DNA of 51,279 nt from a virus: positions 1 to 51,279 of the IMG/VR virus record IMGVR_UViG_3300046520_000328. One strand, given 5' to 3'. Each line of letters starts with the position of its first letter. Positions within the stretch are counted from its first letter, which is position 1. Shown piece by piece: positions 33,542-40,984 of the stretch. Both the position numbers and the translations under genes were made by a program. The notes beneath the pieces were generated by a model. That model was given only the letters and a program-made list of their open reading frames with translations. It was not told the DNA's origin and did no database searches.

Positions 33542-34105
33542 ATGTCACTGACAGAACAGCAACTGCAACGCATCATGCCCAACGCCCGCCGCCAAGCGGG
33601 CGTTTTTGTTTCTGCACTCAATGCAGCGATGGTCCGCCGGCAGATCAACACACCGCAACGCCAAGCCGCGTTTCTCGCCCAGGTCGGGCACGAGTCCGGC
33701 GAGCTGAATTACGTGCGCGAACTGGGCGGCGACCAGTACTTGAGCAAGTACGACACCGGCACCCTGGCCACGAGGCTGGGCAACACGCCGGAGGCCGACG
33801 GCGACGGCCAGCGCTACCGTGGCCGGGGCCTGATCCAGATCACCGGCCGCAACAATTACCTGCGCTGCAGCCTGGCGCTGTTCGGCGATGAGCGTTTGCT
33901 ACGCACCCCGGAGCTGCTCGAGCTGCCGCAGTGGGCCGCCGAGTCGGCCGCGTGGTTCTGGTGGTTACGTGAGCTGAATGCTCTGGCAGATCGCAACGAA
34001 TTCGAAGCGATCACGCGCAAGATCAACGGCGGCCTGAATGGCTTGCAGGATCGCCTGCAGTTGTGGGAGCGGGCGAGGGCGGTGTTATGCGCCTCGGCGA
34101 ATTGA
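33542..34105 (+). CDS. Endolysin, GH19 chitinase-like
   Basis: A 187-residue peptidoglycan hydrolase of glycoside hydrolase family 19. The catalytic Glu lies in AQVGHESGELNYVRE (about residue 57), and the substrate-binding RYRGRGLIQITGRNNYLR near 97 is diagnostic. It cleaves the glycan backbone after holin lesions. There is no signal peptide, so release depends on the holin encoded at 12612. It overlaps Rz by 19 bp. Confidence 0.92.
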   Translation: MSLTEQQLQRIMPNARRQAGVFVSALNAAMVRRQINTPQRQAAFLAQVGHESGELNYVRELGGDQYLSKYDTGTLATRLGNTPEADGDGQRYRGRGLIQITGRNNYLRCSLALFGDERLLRTPELLELPQWAAESAAWFWWLRELNALADRNEFEAITRKINGGLNGLQDRLQLWERARAVLCASAN

Positions 34106-34629
34106 TCCCGGCACCGTATCGGCTGCTGGTCAATGCGATGCTGCTGGCCACTCTGACCGGCGGATCCGCTGCCGTCGTCTGGCAGGTACAGGACTGGCGT
34201 TACGGCAAGCAGCTCGCCGAACAGGATCGCCTCCACACCGAAACCCTCAATCAACTAGCCCAGGCCTCGGCCGCGCAGCAGCGTGCCGAACAAGTAAAAC
34301 GCCTCGCGCTCGAGCAGCGCCTGGCAACCAGTGAACAAACCCATTACCGAGCCTTGACTGATGTCCAACGTGATCAAGGTCGCCTGCGCGACCGCCTTGC
34401 CACTGCTGATCTGCGCTTGTCAGTCCTACTCGACGCCACCGCCGGCACCGGCGACGGGTCGATGCCAGCCACCGCCACCACCGGCAGCGTGGTTCATGAC
34501 CCCACAAGAGCCGAACTTGACCCGGCGCATGCTCAACGAATTATCGGCGTCACCGACGACGGCGACCGGGGGCTGATTGCCCTCGCCGCCTGTCAGGCAT
34601 ACGCCAAAGAAGTCTCAACACCGAAGTGA
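34087..34629 (+). CDS. Inner-membrane spanin (Rz-like)
   Basis: A 180-residue protein. One N-terminal membrane helix (LLVNAMLLATLTGGSAAVVW) is followed by a periplasmic coiled coil (QLAEQDRLHTETLNQLAQAS and onward), the architecture of Rz. With Rz1 it fuses inner and outer membranes in the last step of lysis. ATG 34087 gives a short cytoplasmic start (MRLGELIPAPYR). The Rz1 gene lies wholly inside it in another frame. Confidence 0.85.
   Translation: MRLGELIPAPYRLLVNAMLLATLTGGSAAVVWQVQDWRYGKQLAEQDRLHTETLNQLAQASAAQQRAEQVKRLALEQRLATSEQTHYRALTDVQRDQGRLRDRLATADLRLSVLLDATAGTGDGSMPATATTGSVVHDPTRAELDPAHAQRIIGVTDDGDRGLIALAACQAYAKEVSTPK
34361..34576 (+). CDS. Outer-membrane spanin lipoprotein (Rz1-like), nested in Rz
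   Basis: A 71-residue lipoprotein in the +1 frame within Rz. The signal sequence ends ALPLLICACQSYS, with a lipobox Cys at about residue 18 or 20, followed by a Pro-rich stretch (TPPPAPATGRCQPPPPPAAW) typical of Rz1. It would be anchored in the outer membrane and pair with Rz across the periplasm. Complete nesting is usual for lambda-like spanin pairs. Confidence 0.85.
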   Translation: MSNVIKVACATALPLLICACQSYSTPPPAPATGRCQPPPPPAAWFMTPQEPNLTRRMLNELSASPTTATGG

Positions 34630-34779
34630 AAAAGAGCGGCCGATCTGGATGCGTCAACATCCGGATCGACCGCCGTCCCTGCAGAATGTCCCTGCAAGTC
34701 CAGCCAAGGCTCTTGCTCCGTGCACAAAGCGCGGCGAGCCTAGCACCTGTTTATCCATACAGTAAAGGTCTTGCTTTTT

Positions 34780-35574
34780 ATGTCTACACCTATCATCCCT
34801 TGGATGGGCGGCAAACGCCGCCTGGCCGACCGCCTCCTACCGCTTTTTCCGCCACACGAATGCTACGTCGAAGTCTTTGCCGGCGGTGCCGCGCTGTACT
34901 TCATGAAGCCCCAGCCTTCGCCCGTGGAAGTCCTCAACGACATCAACGGCGACCTGGTCACGCTATACCGCGTCGTGCAGAACCACCTCGAAGAATTCGT
35001 GCGCCAGTTCAAATGGGCGCTCAGTTCGCGGCAGGTGTTCGAATGGCAGAAAATGACCCGCCCCGAAACTCTCACCGACATCCAGCGCGCCGCCCGGTTC
35101 TTCTACCTGCAGCACCATGCTTTCGCCGGCAAGGTCTCAGGTCAGACGTTCGGCACGGCGACCACAGCCCCGGCCATCAACCTGCTGCGCATCGAGGAAA
35201 ACCTCTCGGCCGCGTGGCAGCGCCTGTCCGGCACCTATGTCGAAAACCTCCCATGGCTTGAATGTGCAGAACGCTACGACCGTGCCCACACCTTCCACTA
35301 CATGGATCCGCCATACTGGCAGACCGCCGGGTATGGCGTGGACTTTCCGTTCGAGAACTACGAGCGGATGGCCGACTTCATGCGTCGCTGCAAAGGCAAG
35401 GTGATGGTCAGCATCAATGACCATCCGGACATCCGCCGTGTGTTCGCAGGCTTTCATTTGGAAACGCTCGACATCCGCTACTGCAATACCAACCAACGGC
35501 AGGGAAAGGCCGAGATGAGCGGCGAGTTAGTGATTATGAACTGGACGCCTGCTGAGCTCGGTGGCCTCTTTTAA
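34780..35574 (+). CDS. D12-class DNA adenine N6-methyltransferase (Dam-like)
   Basis: A 264-residue methylase. The SAM-binding motif IPWMGGKRRLADRLLPL is near residue 4, VEVFAGGAALYF near 32, and the catalytic DPPY box in FHYMDPPYWQT near 182. This is the Dam/DpnM arrangement. It transfers methyl groups to adenine in DNA and probably protects phage DNA or alters host regulation. The target site cannot be read from the sequence. No partner endonuclease is adjacent. ATG 34780 is preferred to the TTG nine bases upstream. Confidence 0.88.
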   Translation: MSTPIIPWMGGKRRLADRLLPLFPPHECYVEVFAGGAALYFMKPQPSPVEVLNDINGDLVTLYRVVQNHLEEFVRQFKWALSSRQVFEWQKMTRPETLTDIQRAARFFYLQHHAFAGKVSGQTFGTATTAPAINLLRIEENLSAAWQRLSGTYVENLPWLECAERYDRAHTFHYMDPPYWQTAGYGVDFPFENYERMADFMRRCKGKVMVSINDHPDIRRVFAGFHLETLDIRYCNTNQRQGKAEMSGELVIMNWTPAELGGLF

Positions 35575-35834
35575 CGCTAAATTGAGATCACGTATCGAGC
35601 TGATAGCAGCTGTTGTGTGAGTCTTGATTTGAATTTGATAAGCTCGCTGGAAACCGCAGTCACAAGGGTTTGGTTAAGCTCTGAAATGTGGCCAAAGAAT
35701 GACGCTCAAGACCGGTCCACTTAAAGGTCTTTCTACTCGAAAACATGGCACAATGGATGGAGAAGTCCTAGGCCAAAGGTCAATGGTGGGGTCCAGATGA
35801 AGCCAAGACTAATCAATAGAGGGTGTAGGGCGAT

Positions 35835-36983
35835 ATGCTAATTACTAAACTTACGTTAAAAAATTGGCGAAACTTCAAGCGTCTAGAGCTTCCCCTTCAA
35901 AATCGTACCTACATAATTGGTTCGAACGCATCAGGTAAATCCAATTTATTGGACGTCTTTAGGTTTCTTCGCGACATCTGCAAACCTGCGGGTGGAGGTC
36001 TGCAGAAAGCAATTGAAGATCGAGGTGGAATCAAAAAACTTCGTTGCTTGCAGGCTAGATCTGATATTGAAGTGAAAATTGATATAGAAATTTCTGAGGA
36101 GTTCGGTGAGCCACCTGTATGGGAATACTCCTTGGGGTTCAAGCCCGAGGGAACTGGCGCTCAGCGAATATTTGTGACGCGAGAGCTTGCAAAGTTTAAT
36201 GGAAAGGTTGTCCTAAATCGTCCGGATAAAGATGATGCAAAAGATAGGGTTCGACTTACTCAAACTGCGCTTGAGCAAATAAATGCGAACAAAGAGTTTC
36301 GTGATATTGCTGAATTCTTTGGAAGTACGACCTATTTGCATCTCGTGCCCCAGCTTCTGAAATTCTCAGAGATGTCAGGGCGAATTTTAGAGGATGATCC
36401 CTTTGGTCAGGGGTTGTTACAGCGAATTGCTAAAACTCCCGCTCGATCTAGAGATGCAAAACTCCGGCGTATTCAAGCCGCCCTAGAAAAGGCAGTGCCG
36501 CAGTTTAGTGAGCTTAAATTTGAACTAGATAAAGTAAATGGTCAGCCTCACCTCATGGCGTCATATCAGCACTGGAGGAATTATGGGGCATGGCAAAGAG
36601 AGGATCAGTTTTCTGATGGAACTCTACGTCTAATCGGTCTGCTCTGGATGCTTCAAGAGAGTAATACTTTGTTATTGCTTGAGGAGCCAGAGTTATCGCT
36701 TAATGATTCTATTGTATCTCATATACCATTGATGATAGATAGGATTCTGCGTAAGCAGAAGGCTCTCGGTAGGCAGGTGATCATCACAACTCATAGTGAG
36801 GCACTATTAAGAAATCCTCTGGAAGGGAACTCGATTTTGCTTCTTGAGGCCGGAGCTGATGGAACGACAGCACGGGTTGCTGATGAGTTTGAAATGGGGT
36901 TAATGAAGGCAGGGATGACACCCGCTGAGGTTATGTTGCCGAAGGCGCGGCCGGATAACATAGATCAATTAGGTCTATTATAA
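35835..36983 (+). CDS. AAA ATPase of OLD/AbiL (RloA)-like type, candidate defence component
   Basis: A 382-residue ABC/SMC-type ATPase. Walker A GSNASGKSN (residues 29-37) follows the start LITKLTLKNWRNF. The signature-like SDGTLRLIGLLWML is near 258, Walker B LLLLEEPELSL near 277, and the switch His in TTHSEALL near 318. The gene is AT-rich and joins the next by a TAATG overlap, an ATPase + TOPRIM arrangement seen in AbiL/RloAB, PARIS and split OLD systems. Such ATPases sense infection and release a nuclease partner. The exact subfamily is not determined. Confidence 0.8.
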   Translation: MLITKLTLKNWRNFKRLELPLQNRTYIIGSNASGKSNLLDVFRFLRDICKPAGGGLQKAIEDRGGIKKLRCLQARSDIEVKIDIEISEEFGEPPVWEYSLGFKPEGTGAQRIFVTRELAKFNGKVVLNRPDKDDAKDRVRLTQTALEQINANKEFRDIAEFFGSTTYLHLVPQLLKFSEMSGRILEDDPFGQGLLQRIAKTPARSRDAKLRRIQAALEKAVPQFSELKFELDKVNGQPHLMASYQHWRNYGAWQREDQFSDGTLRLIGLLWMLQESNTLLLLEEPELSLNDSIVSHIPLMIDRILRKQKALGRQVIITTHSEALLRNPLEGNSILLLEAGADGTTARVADEFEMGLMKAGMTPAEVMLPKARPDNIDQLGLL

Positions 36984-37579
36984 TGGGAGAGCGCATTGTC
37001 ATCGTGGGCGAGGATCAGCTTTGTTGTGCTTTAGCTGTAAAACTGGTCGTTCAATCGAATAAAGACGCGATCATCCAACAAACGACTGTTGCAAATGGAT
37101 GTGCTCCTTTTCGTTCAATGATTACAAAAATGAACTCTATCGCCCAGACTGTTATGCCAGTCCTTATGCTTGCTGATGCTGATCAGGCACCCTGTGTCGT
37201 TACTCAAAGAAATGCTTGGATGCCAGCTCATCCATCTCCACGGCTCTCTCTCAGATTGGCATTAAGAGAGGCTGAGGCATGGGTTCTCGCCGATCATGAG
37301 GGGTTGTCTGCATTCGCTCAATTCAGTCCAGCATTGATGGATCGTTCACCCGATGAGATTAGGGATCCGAAGCAGGAATTGTTGCGATTGATACGTAAAT
37401 CTAAGCGCAGAGATCTCAGAGAAGAGATGCTTCCTCGGAAGGGGAGTTCAAATATTGTGGGGTTGGGTTACAATATTCATTTAACACAGTTTGTGCGCGA
37501 TTTTTGGTGCGTTGAAAGGGCATCGGAGCGGTCTCCGAGCCTCTCACGCGCTATTCCAAGAATTGCCGCATTACTTTAG
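36983..37579 (+). CDS. TOPRIM-type protein (DUF4276-like), partner of the ATPase
   Basis: A 198-residue protein. TOPRIM-like acidic residues are Glu10 in IVIVGEDQLC, Asp65 and Asp67 in LMLADADQAP, and Glu96/Glu98 in LREAEAWVLAD, which is close to the EFEAWLLAD pattern of DUF4276. The usual N-terminal VEG is here VGE-D, so metal binding is likely but altered. It is translationally coupled to the ATPase. By analogy with AriB, OLD and AbiLii it would be the toxic nuclease effector (inference). Confidence 0.65.
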   Translation: MGERIVIVGEDQLCCALAVKLVVQSNKDAIIQQTTVANGCAPFRSMITKMNSIAQTVMPVLMLADADQAPCVVTQRNAWMPAHPSPRLSLRLALREAEAWVLADHEGLSAFAQFSPALMDRSPDEIRDPKQELLRLIRKSKRRDLREEMLPRKGSSNIVGLGYNIHLTQFVRDFWCVERASERSPSLSRAIPRIAALL

Positions 37580-37696
37580 CTGTGAAGGACGCGTGTCGAT
37601 TGTTTTGTGTTTTTGCGGATGTTTCGATCGATTGCTTTTGGTTGACAGTATCCACTCGCGGGTGCTGGACGTATTTGAATAGATCTTCATTTTTTA

Positions 37697-37978
37697 TTAT
37701 TTATTGTCTCGGATCGTTCGTTGTACCGCAAATAGCATCTTCTGGCACGTTTCCTTGGTATTAGGGAATTCTGATGCCATCCAATCAATAGGAACATAAT
37801 AGTGCTTAAGGTATTCGACGCATTCAGTCCCATCGTAAGCTAGGCAGAGGAATACCTCTTGCTCGCTACCACCCATTGCAGCTGGTACGAAAACTCGCCC
37901 ATCCTCGGTTACACCGATGCTCCTGGCCCACTCGGGGATTCTTTTTCCTTCGGGTTGTTCTACAGATATCCAGCGCAT
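37697..37978 (-). CDS. Unknown 93-residue protein
   Basis: The protein starts RWISVEQPEGKRIPEWARSI and carries TEDGRVFVPAAMGGSE and VEYLKHYYVPIDWMASEFPN. No family recognised. It looks like a small soluble alpha/beta protein of the size common for immunity proteins, but no toxin gene adjoins it. It is convergent with the TOPRIM gene and downstream of the two membrane genes on the same strand, 84 bp away. Confidence 0.55.
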   Translation of the reverse strand: MRWISVEQPEGKRIPEWARSIGVTEDGRVFVPAAMGGSEQEVFLCLAYDGTECVEYLKHYYVPIDWMASEFPNTKETCQKMLFAVQRTIRDNK

Positions 37979-38061
37979 CGAGATTATCTCTGTCCATGGT
38001 TAGGTGAGAGATACTAGCAGTGGGGCATAGTTGGAGCAATTGATCGGGTCATTGGGAATTC

Positions 38062-38685
38062 CTACCTGTTCGGAAAAATTGCAGAGAAAGGGTCGCGGTC
38101 AGGTGATGCCGAACGATGCTCCACGTGCGGCTGGTAGCGTGATGAATCAGGACTCCAATCAAAATAGAGCCCCGATTGGTCCTCATCGAGCTGAGCTTCT
38201 AGCGCTGGGAGAATTTCAAGTTCTTGGGAAAAAAGCTGAATAGGTTTGGAGTCGCCAAGCAGGCGTGCGTGAACCTTTAGCACATACCGACCAGACGTGA
38301 ATCGAAATGTGCTCCCATCATCCGGCGTGAGAAAGTGATGGTTCGCAGCAACACCTGCCTCACCTACATACAGACCGCTGCCTCGAACCAACTTGCCATC
38401 GCCATGAACCCAAATGTTGAAATTTTGGCGAGTCTCGGAACGCTCTATAGATACGTGCACGGATTCAATCACTCTGCCACGTTTGGAGGTCGCAAATAAG
38501 AGGGTTCGCAGGTAGACCTTTGGAGGTCCGTTTTTATGGCCTGGGCGGGTCACGTCCGGGCCAAAATAAATGACTGTCGGTTGCGTCATACGCACCGTAC
38601 CGCGCCGGAAAAGTGTAAACCATGCAGTGACAGCCGAGATGGATAGGGCAACAACTGAAACGGCCAATGCAATTGGATCATTCAT
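38062..38685 (-). CDS. Membrane-anchored protein, second of a pair
   Basis: A 207-residue protein. One N-terminal membrane helix (IALAVSVVALSISAVTAWFTLF, cut here to its core) is followed by a beta-rich soluble domain (RTLLFATSKRGRVIESVHVS, NFNIWVHGDGKLVRGSG, FRFTSGRYVLKVHARLLGDS). Its ATG lies 8 bp inside the upstream gene, so the two are coupled. Families with this TM plus beta-sandwich layout are widespread, but I know no function. A membrane sensor or effector role is possible, not shown. Confidence 0.65.
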   Translation of the reverse strand: MNDPIALAVSVVALSISAVTAWFTLFRRGTVRMTQPTVIYFGPDVTRPGHKNGPPKVYLRTLLFATSKRGRVIESVHVSIERSETRQNFNIWVHGDGKLVRGSGLYVGEAGVAANHHFLTPDDGSTFRFTSGRYVLKVHARLLGDSKPIQLFSQELEILPALEAQLDEDQSGLYFDWSPDSSRYQPHVEHRSASPDRDPFSAIFPNR

Positions 38686-39097
38686 CTGACACTTTTCCTT
38701 CTCGGACCTTCGACTGAGCCAGGCCCAAAAGAAGCGCGGCTATTTCCTCGCGACTTACCTTTGAGTCACCACGCATGGCGAGTACAAGACTGATTAGGCG
38801 TTCTCCCCCTTGATCTGTTGTTGCGACTGCACCTGCTTGCTCAAACTCGCACAACGCATTGATGACTTCAGCGGAGCCGTGGATCACAATTTTGCATTTT
38901 GCTAGTGCAGCATCGGCCAGGACTTTTCGCCGATCTTCCTGCGTTACTGAACGGGCAACTGCCGAAAGGTACTCCGCGTAGGCCTCTGTCCGAAGCGTGT
39001 TTCTTCGCTTGCTACGTTCACTCAAAATGCCGAAGCTGAAAGCCATTACTGCTGTACAGACAGCGACCAAAAGAGGTATCCAAACACTCCACGCCAT
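38678..39097 (-). CDS. Single-pass membrane protein, first of a pair
   Basis: A 139-residue protein. The membrane helix WSVWIPLLVAVCTAVMAFSF at the start is followed by a helical cytosolic domain (RTEAYAEYLSAVARSVTQED, KIVIHGSAEVINALCEFEQ). GGGAG lies 6 nt before ATG 39097. A longer in-frame ORF (to 39193) reads into a relic leader and is rejected. The helical domain recalls a common uncharacterised bacterial family. It forms an operon with 38062-38685. Confidence 0.7.
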   Translation of the reverse strand: MAWSVWIPLLVAVCTAVMAFSFGILSERSKRRNTLRTEAYAEYLSAVARSVTQEDRRKVLADAALAKCKIVIHGSAEVINALCEFEQAGAVATTDQGGERLISLVLAMRGDSKVSREEIAALLLGLAQSKVREGKVSDE

Positions 39098-39170
39098 AAC
39101 GGACTCCCAATGAAGACGTGACCGGCCTCGTCCACGGCGTACACACCCGGGCGTTCGTGGCTCGCATCTT

Positions 39171-39195
39171 CCTTTCGAGAAAACCCCAAGCATAG
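39171..39195. other. Relic of the leader shared with the 71-residue genes
   Basis: CCTTTCGAGAAAACCCCAAG plus CATAG closely matches the leader of the genes at 49873 (50096-50120) and 44425 (44651-44676). The gene itself is absent here, suggesting a recombination scar next to the direct repeat at 39216. Confidence 0.6.
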
Positions 39196-39215
39196 CAGCG
39201 GTAGAGGTGAAGAGG

Positions 39216-39241
39216 TTTAGGGCAAAATTAGGGCAGATTCA
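39216..39241 (+). repeat. Direct repeat copy 1 flanking the PAAR/cyclase cargo
   Basis: 26 bp (TTTAGGGCAAAATTAGGGCA plus GATTCA) are identical to 42380-42405. The similarity runs on for about 18 bp with three mismatches. The two copies enclose 3.2 kb of cargo. Confidence 0.9.
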
Positions 39242-39292
39242 AGGCCGCCTTAGACCGCAAGGCGCCGGCTGAGGGTATTCTTATGGGGGGCT

Positions 39293-39661
39293 TCAATTAC
39301 TGAGATGATGAAATTTCTTGAGCTCCTTCCAGATATAGCTGTAGCTGTAGCGTAGCCATGTAACTTTTAACAGGTCGAAGCGACGTCGAAGCCAACTGTT
39401 TTCTCGCGCTTTGAGTTCTTTGGCAATTTCATCGAGTAACCATTCATCCTGAAAACCAGTCCAAACAGGAGGGACGGGCGTTTCAAGGTTGCCGAAACAC
39501 ACGGGCGCGACCTCTGAGTACAAGATGTCTTCAACGACCTCTGGGTCATAGTCCCGAATTCGTTCTGCGATAGAGGCATAGTCGACAGTACTGTCTACAA
39601 AAGCCTCTGCCAGCGCGATCTGGATGCTAGCTCGTTCCGCGGGAGTCAGAATATGTCCCAA
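39293..39661 (-). CDS. Candidate immunity protein (DUF7079-like)
   Basis: A 122-residue soluble protein. The segment VDYASIAERIRDYDPEVVED, ILYSEVAPVCFGNLETP, then WTGFQDEWLLDEI matches a small family (DUF7079, from memory) often found beside polymorphic toxins. It is the last gene of the PAAR/effector cassette; its ATG overlaps the end of the putative effector by 16 bp. Coupled expression of the last two genes is what an effector-immunity pair needs. No membrane segment, so if the effector acts on membranes the protection mechanism is unclear. Confidence 0.55.
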   Translation of the reverse strand: MGHILTPAERASIQIALAEAFVDSTVDYASIAERIRDYDPEVVEDILYSEVAPVCFGNLETPVPPVWTGFQDEWLLDEIAKELKARENSWLRRRFDLLKVTWLRYSYSYIWKELKKFHHLSN

Positions 39662-40428
39662 TGGGCAAGCTCCTCTAGCTCTGCGTCGAATGTATCAGCC
39701 GCGACCCCGCCTGCAATGCCACCGGCAATGCTTCCGATGAGAACAACGGCTATGGCGCAGGCCGGAGCTCCAGGACCACAAAGAGCGGATATGCCCAAGC
39801 CCGCCAGAAATCCACCCGCCGCACCACCACCCAGGATCGTGGCTTGACGAGCCGTTTCCTTGGCCTTGTCGTCTGCGTTCAGTATTTGGTAAGTGGCCAG
39901 CACCGCTGTCATGATGATGCCAACCTTGCCCATAACGGACATGATTTTGGTGCCAGAGGTGAACTTGGCATTGGCACTGCCGGACCGATCCAGAGCTCTG
40001 TACAAGACTTCTTTCTGCTGAGCCTTTGAAAGTTGTTCGTAGTTCTTGTTGAACTGGGTTTGAGATTTTTCGTTCAGGATGTCGCTGTGTGTTCGGCCGG
40101 CCTTCTTCTTTTTTTGCACGATGGCTAGGCCCTGCGCAGAGGTCAGCTTGCGGTGTTCGAACATGATTTTGTTGCGCATCTCATTGCTGAACTTTGTCGC
40201 GTCCTCAACGCTGATATTGCCAGCTCTCACCTCAGCAAATATCTGCTGTGACATTCGTCGAATATTGCCCTCGTAGCTCGCGCGGACGCGTTCGTCCTTG
40301 ATGGCATCGATGGAAAAACGACTGGCCGCCCCCTCCATGCCTGCGACCGCCATCTCAAGGGGAGACCGGTCGAGCGTATGCTCACTTTTTACAACATAAC
40401 TTCCGGTTACCAGGTTCGGTTCCATCAC
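39646..40428 (-). CDS. Putative type VI secretion effector with Gly-zipper membrane segments
   Basis: A 260-residue protein. The N-terminal two thirds are polar and helical (RRMSQQIFAEVRAGNISVED, RKLTSAQGLAIVQKKKK). The C-terminal third has three hydrophobic stretches with Gly zippers: VGIIMTAVLATYQIL, ILGGGAAGGFLAGLGISALC, IAVVLIGSIAGGIAGGVAA. This is a plausible membrane-inserting toxin. It lies 10 bp after a PAAR gene and overlaps the candidate immunity gene. No enzymatic motif is visible. The effector role rests on context plus the hydrophobic pattern. Confidence 0.6.
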   Translation of the reverse strand: MMEPNLVTGSYVVKSEHTLDRSPLEMAVAGMEGAASRFSIDAIKDERVRASYEGNIRRMSQQIFAEVRAGNISVEDATKFSNEMRNKIMFEHRKLTSAQGLAIVQKKKKAGRTHSDILNEKSQTQFNKNYEQLSKAQQKEVLYRALDRSGSANAKFTSGTKIMSVMGKVGIIMTAVLATYQILNADDKAKETARQATILGGGAAGGFLAGLGISALCGPGAPACAIAVVLIGSIAGGIAGGVAADTFDAELEELAHWDIF

Positions 40429-40438
40429 GAGAATATCC

Positions 40439-40984
40439 TTATCCCAAAATGTCGTTCAGCAGTCCGTCGATACCTGCGGTTGTGCAAGTGTTCTCGTGTT
40501 GGGCAAATGCCAAGGTATGGCATGCCCTTCCGGTGGGGTTGGAAAATTTGACCGAGTTGTTTGCGTCAAAGACACCGGGCATGGAAGACCCATCGTCAAA
40601 GTGAGCCGTGCAGGCAAACCCTTCATAGCTCTCTTCTGCGGGAATCTTAAAGCCGATCCAGTTCCCGTGGATGGTCATAGGGGTAGGCGGAATGAACGGT
40701 GCCGGCGTGTGGGAATCACCGATAATCACCGTACCCGAGCCGCCGATCACGACATCGCCATGGGTGCCGACAGTGCCGACCAGTGCGGCGTTCTTGCCAT
40801 TGATGAAGACCGTTGCTGCCACGCTCGAGGCTAGCGCGCTGCCGCAGGTGCAGGTGTCACCTTTGGTCGCGGCTGCAAGTCCATCGAAAAACACATCAGG
40901 AGAACCGGAGGCGATGGCTTTGGGGCCGTGCCCAGGTATGGGACAACTGGTCGGGTCGGTAATACGTGCGGCTGGCTTCGCCAT
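40439..40984 (-). CDS. PAAR-domain spike protein with C-terminal extension
   Basis: A 181-residue protein. Residues 1-95 form a PAAR domain: AKPAARITDPTSCPIPGHGP, DTCTCGSALASSVAATVFIN, TVGTHGDVVIGGSGTVIIG. PAAR proteins cap the VgrG tip of the type VI secretion spike and carry effectors. The last 85 residues (IHGNWIGFKIPAEES and onward) are an extension with Cys pairs that may bind the downstream effector. GGGAG lies 6 nt before ATG 40984. Finding this on a prophage is unusual; a host type VI apparatus elsewhere would be required. Confidence 0.85.
   Translation of the reverse strand: MAKPAARITDPTSCPIPGHGPKAIASGSPDVFFDGLAAATKGDTCTCGSALASSVAATVFINGKNAALVGTVGTHGDVVIGGSGTVIIGDSHTPAPFIPPTPMTIHGNWIGFKIPAEESYEGFACTAHFDDGSSMPGVFDANNSVKFSNPTGRACHTLAFAQHENTCTTAGIDGLLNDILG

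Noticed and set aside
39097-39193. N-terminal extension of the 38678 membrane protein to 39193
   Set aside because: The extension is polar and basic, precedes a good ribosome site and membrane helix, and reads through the relic leader.
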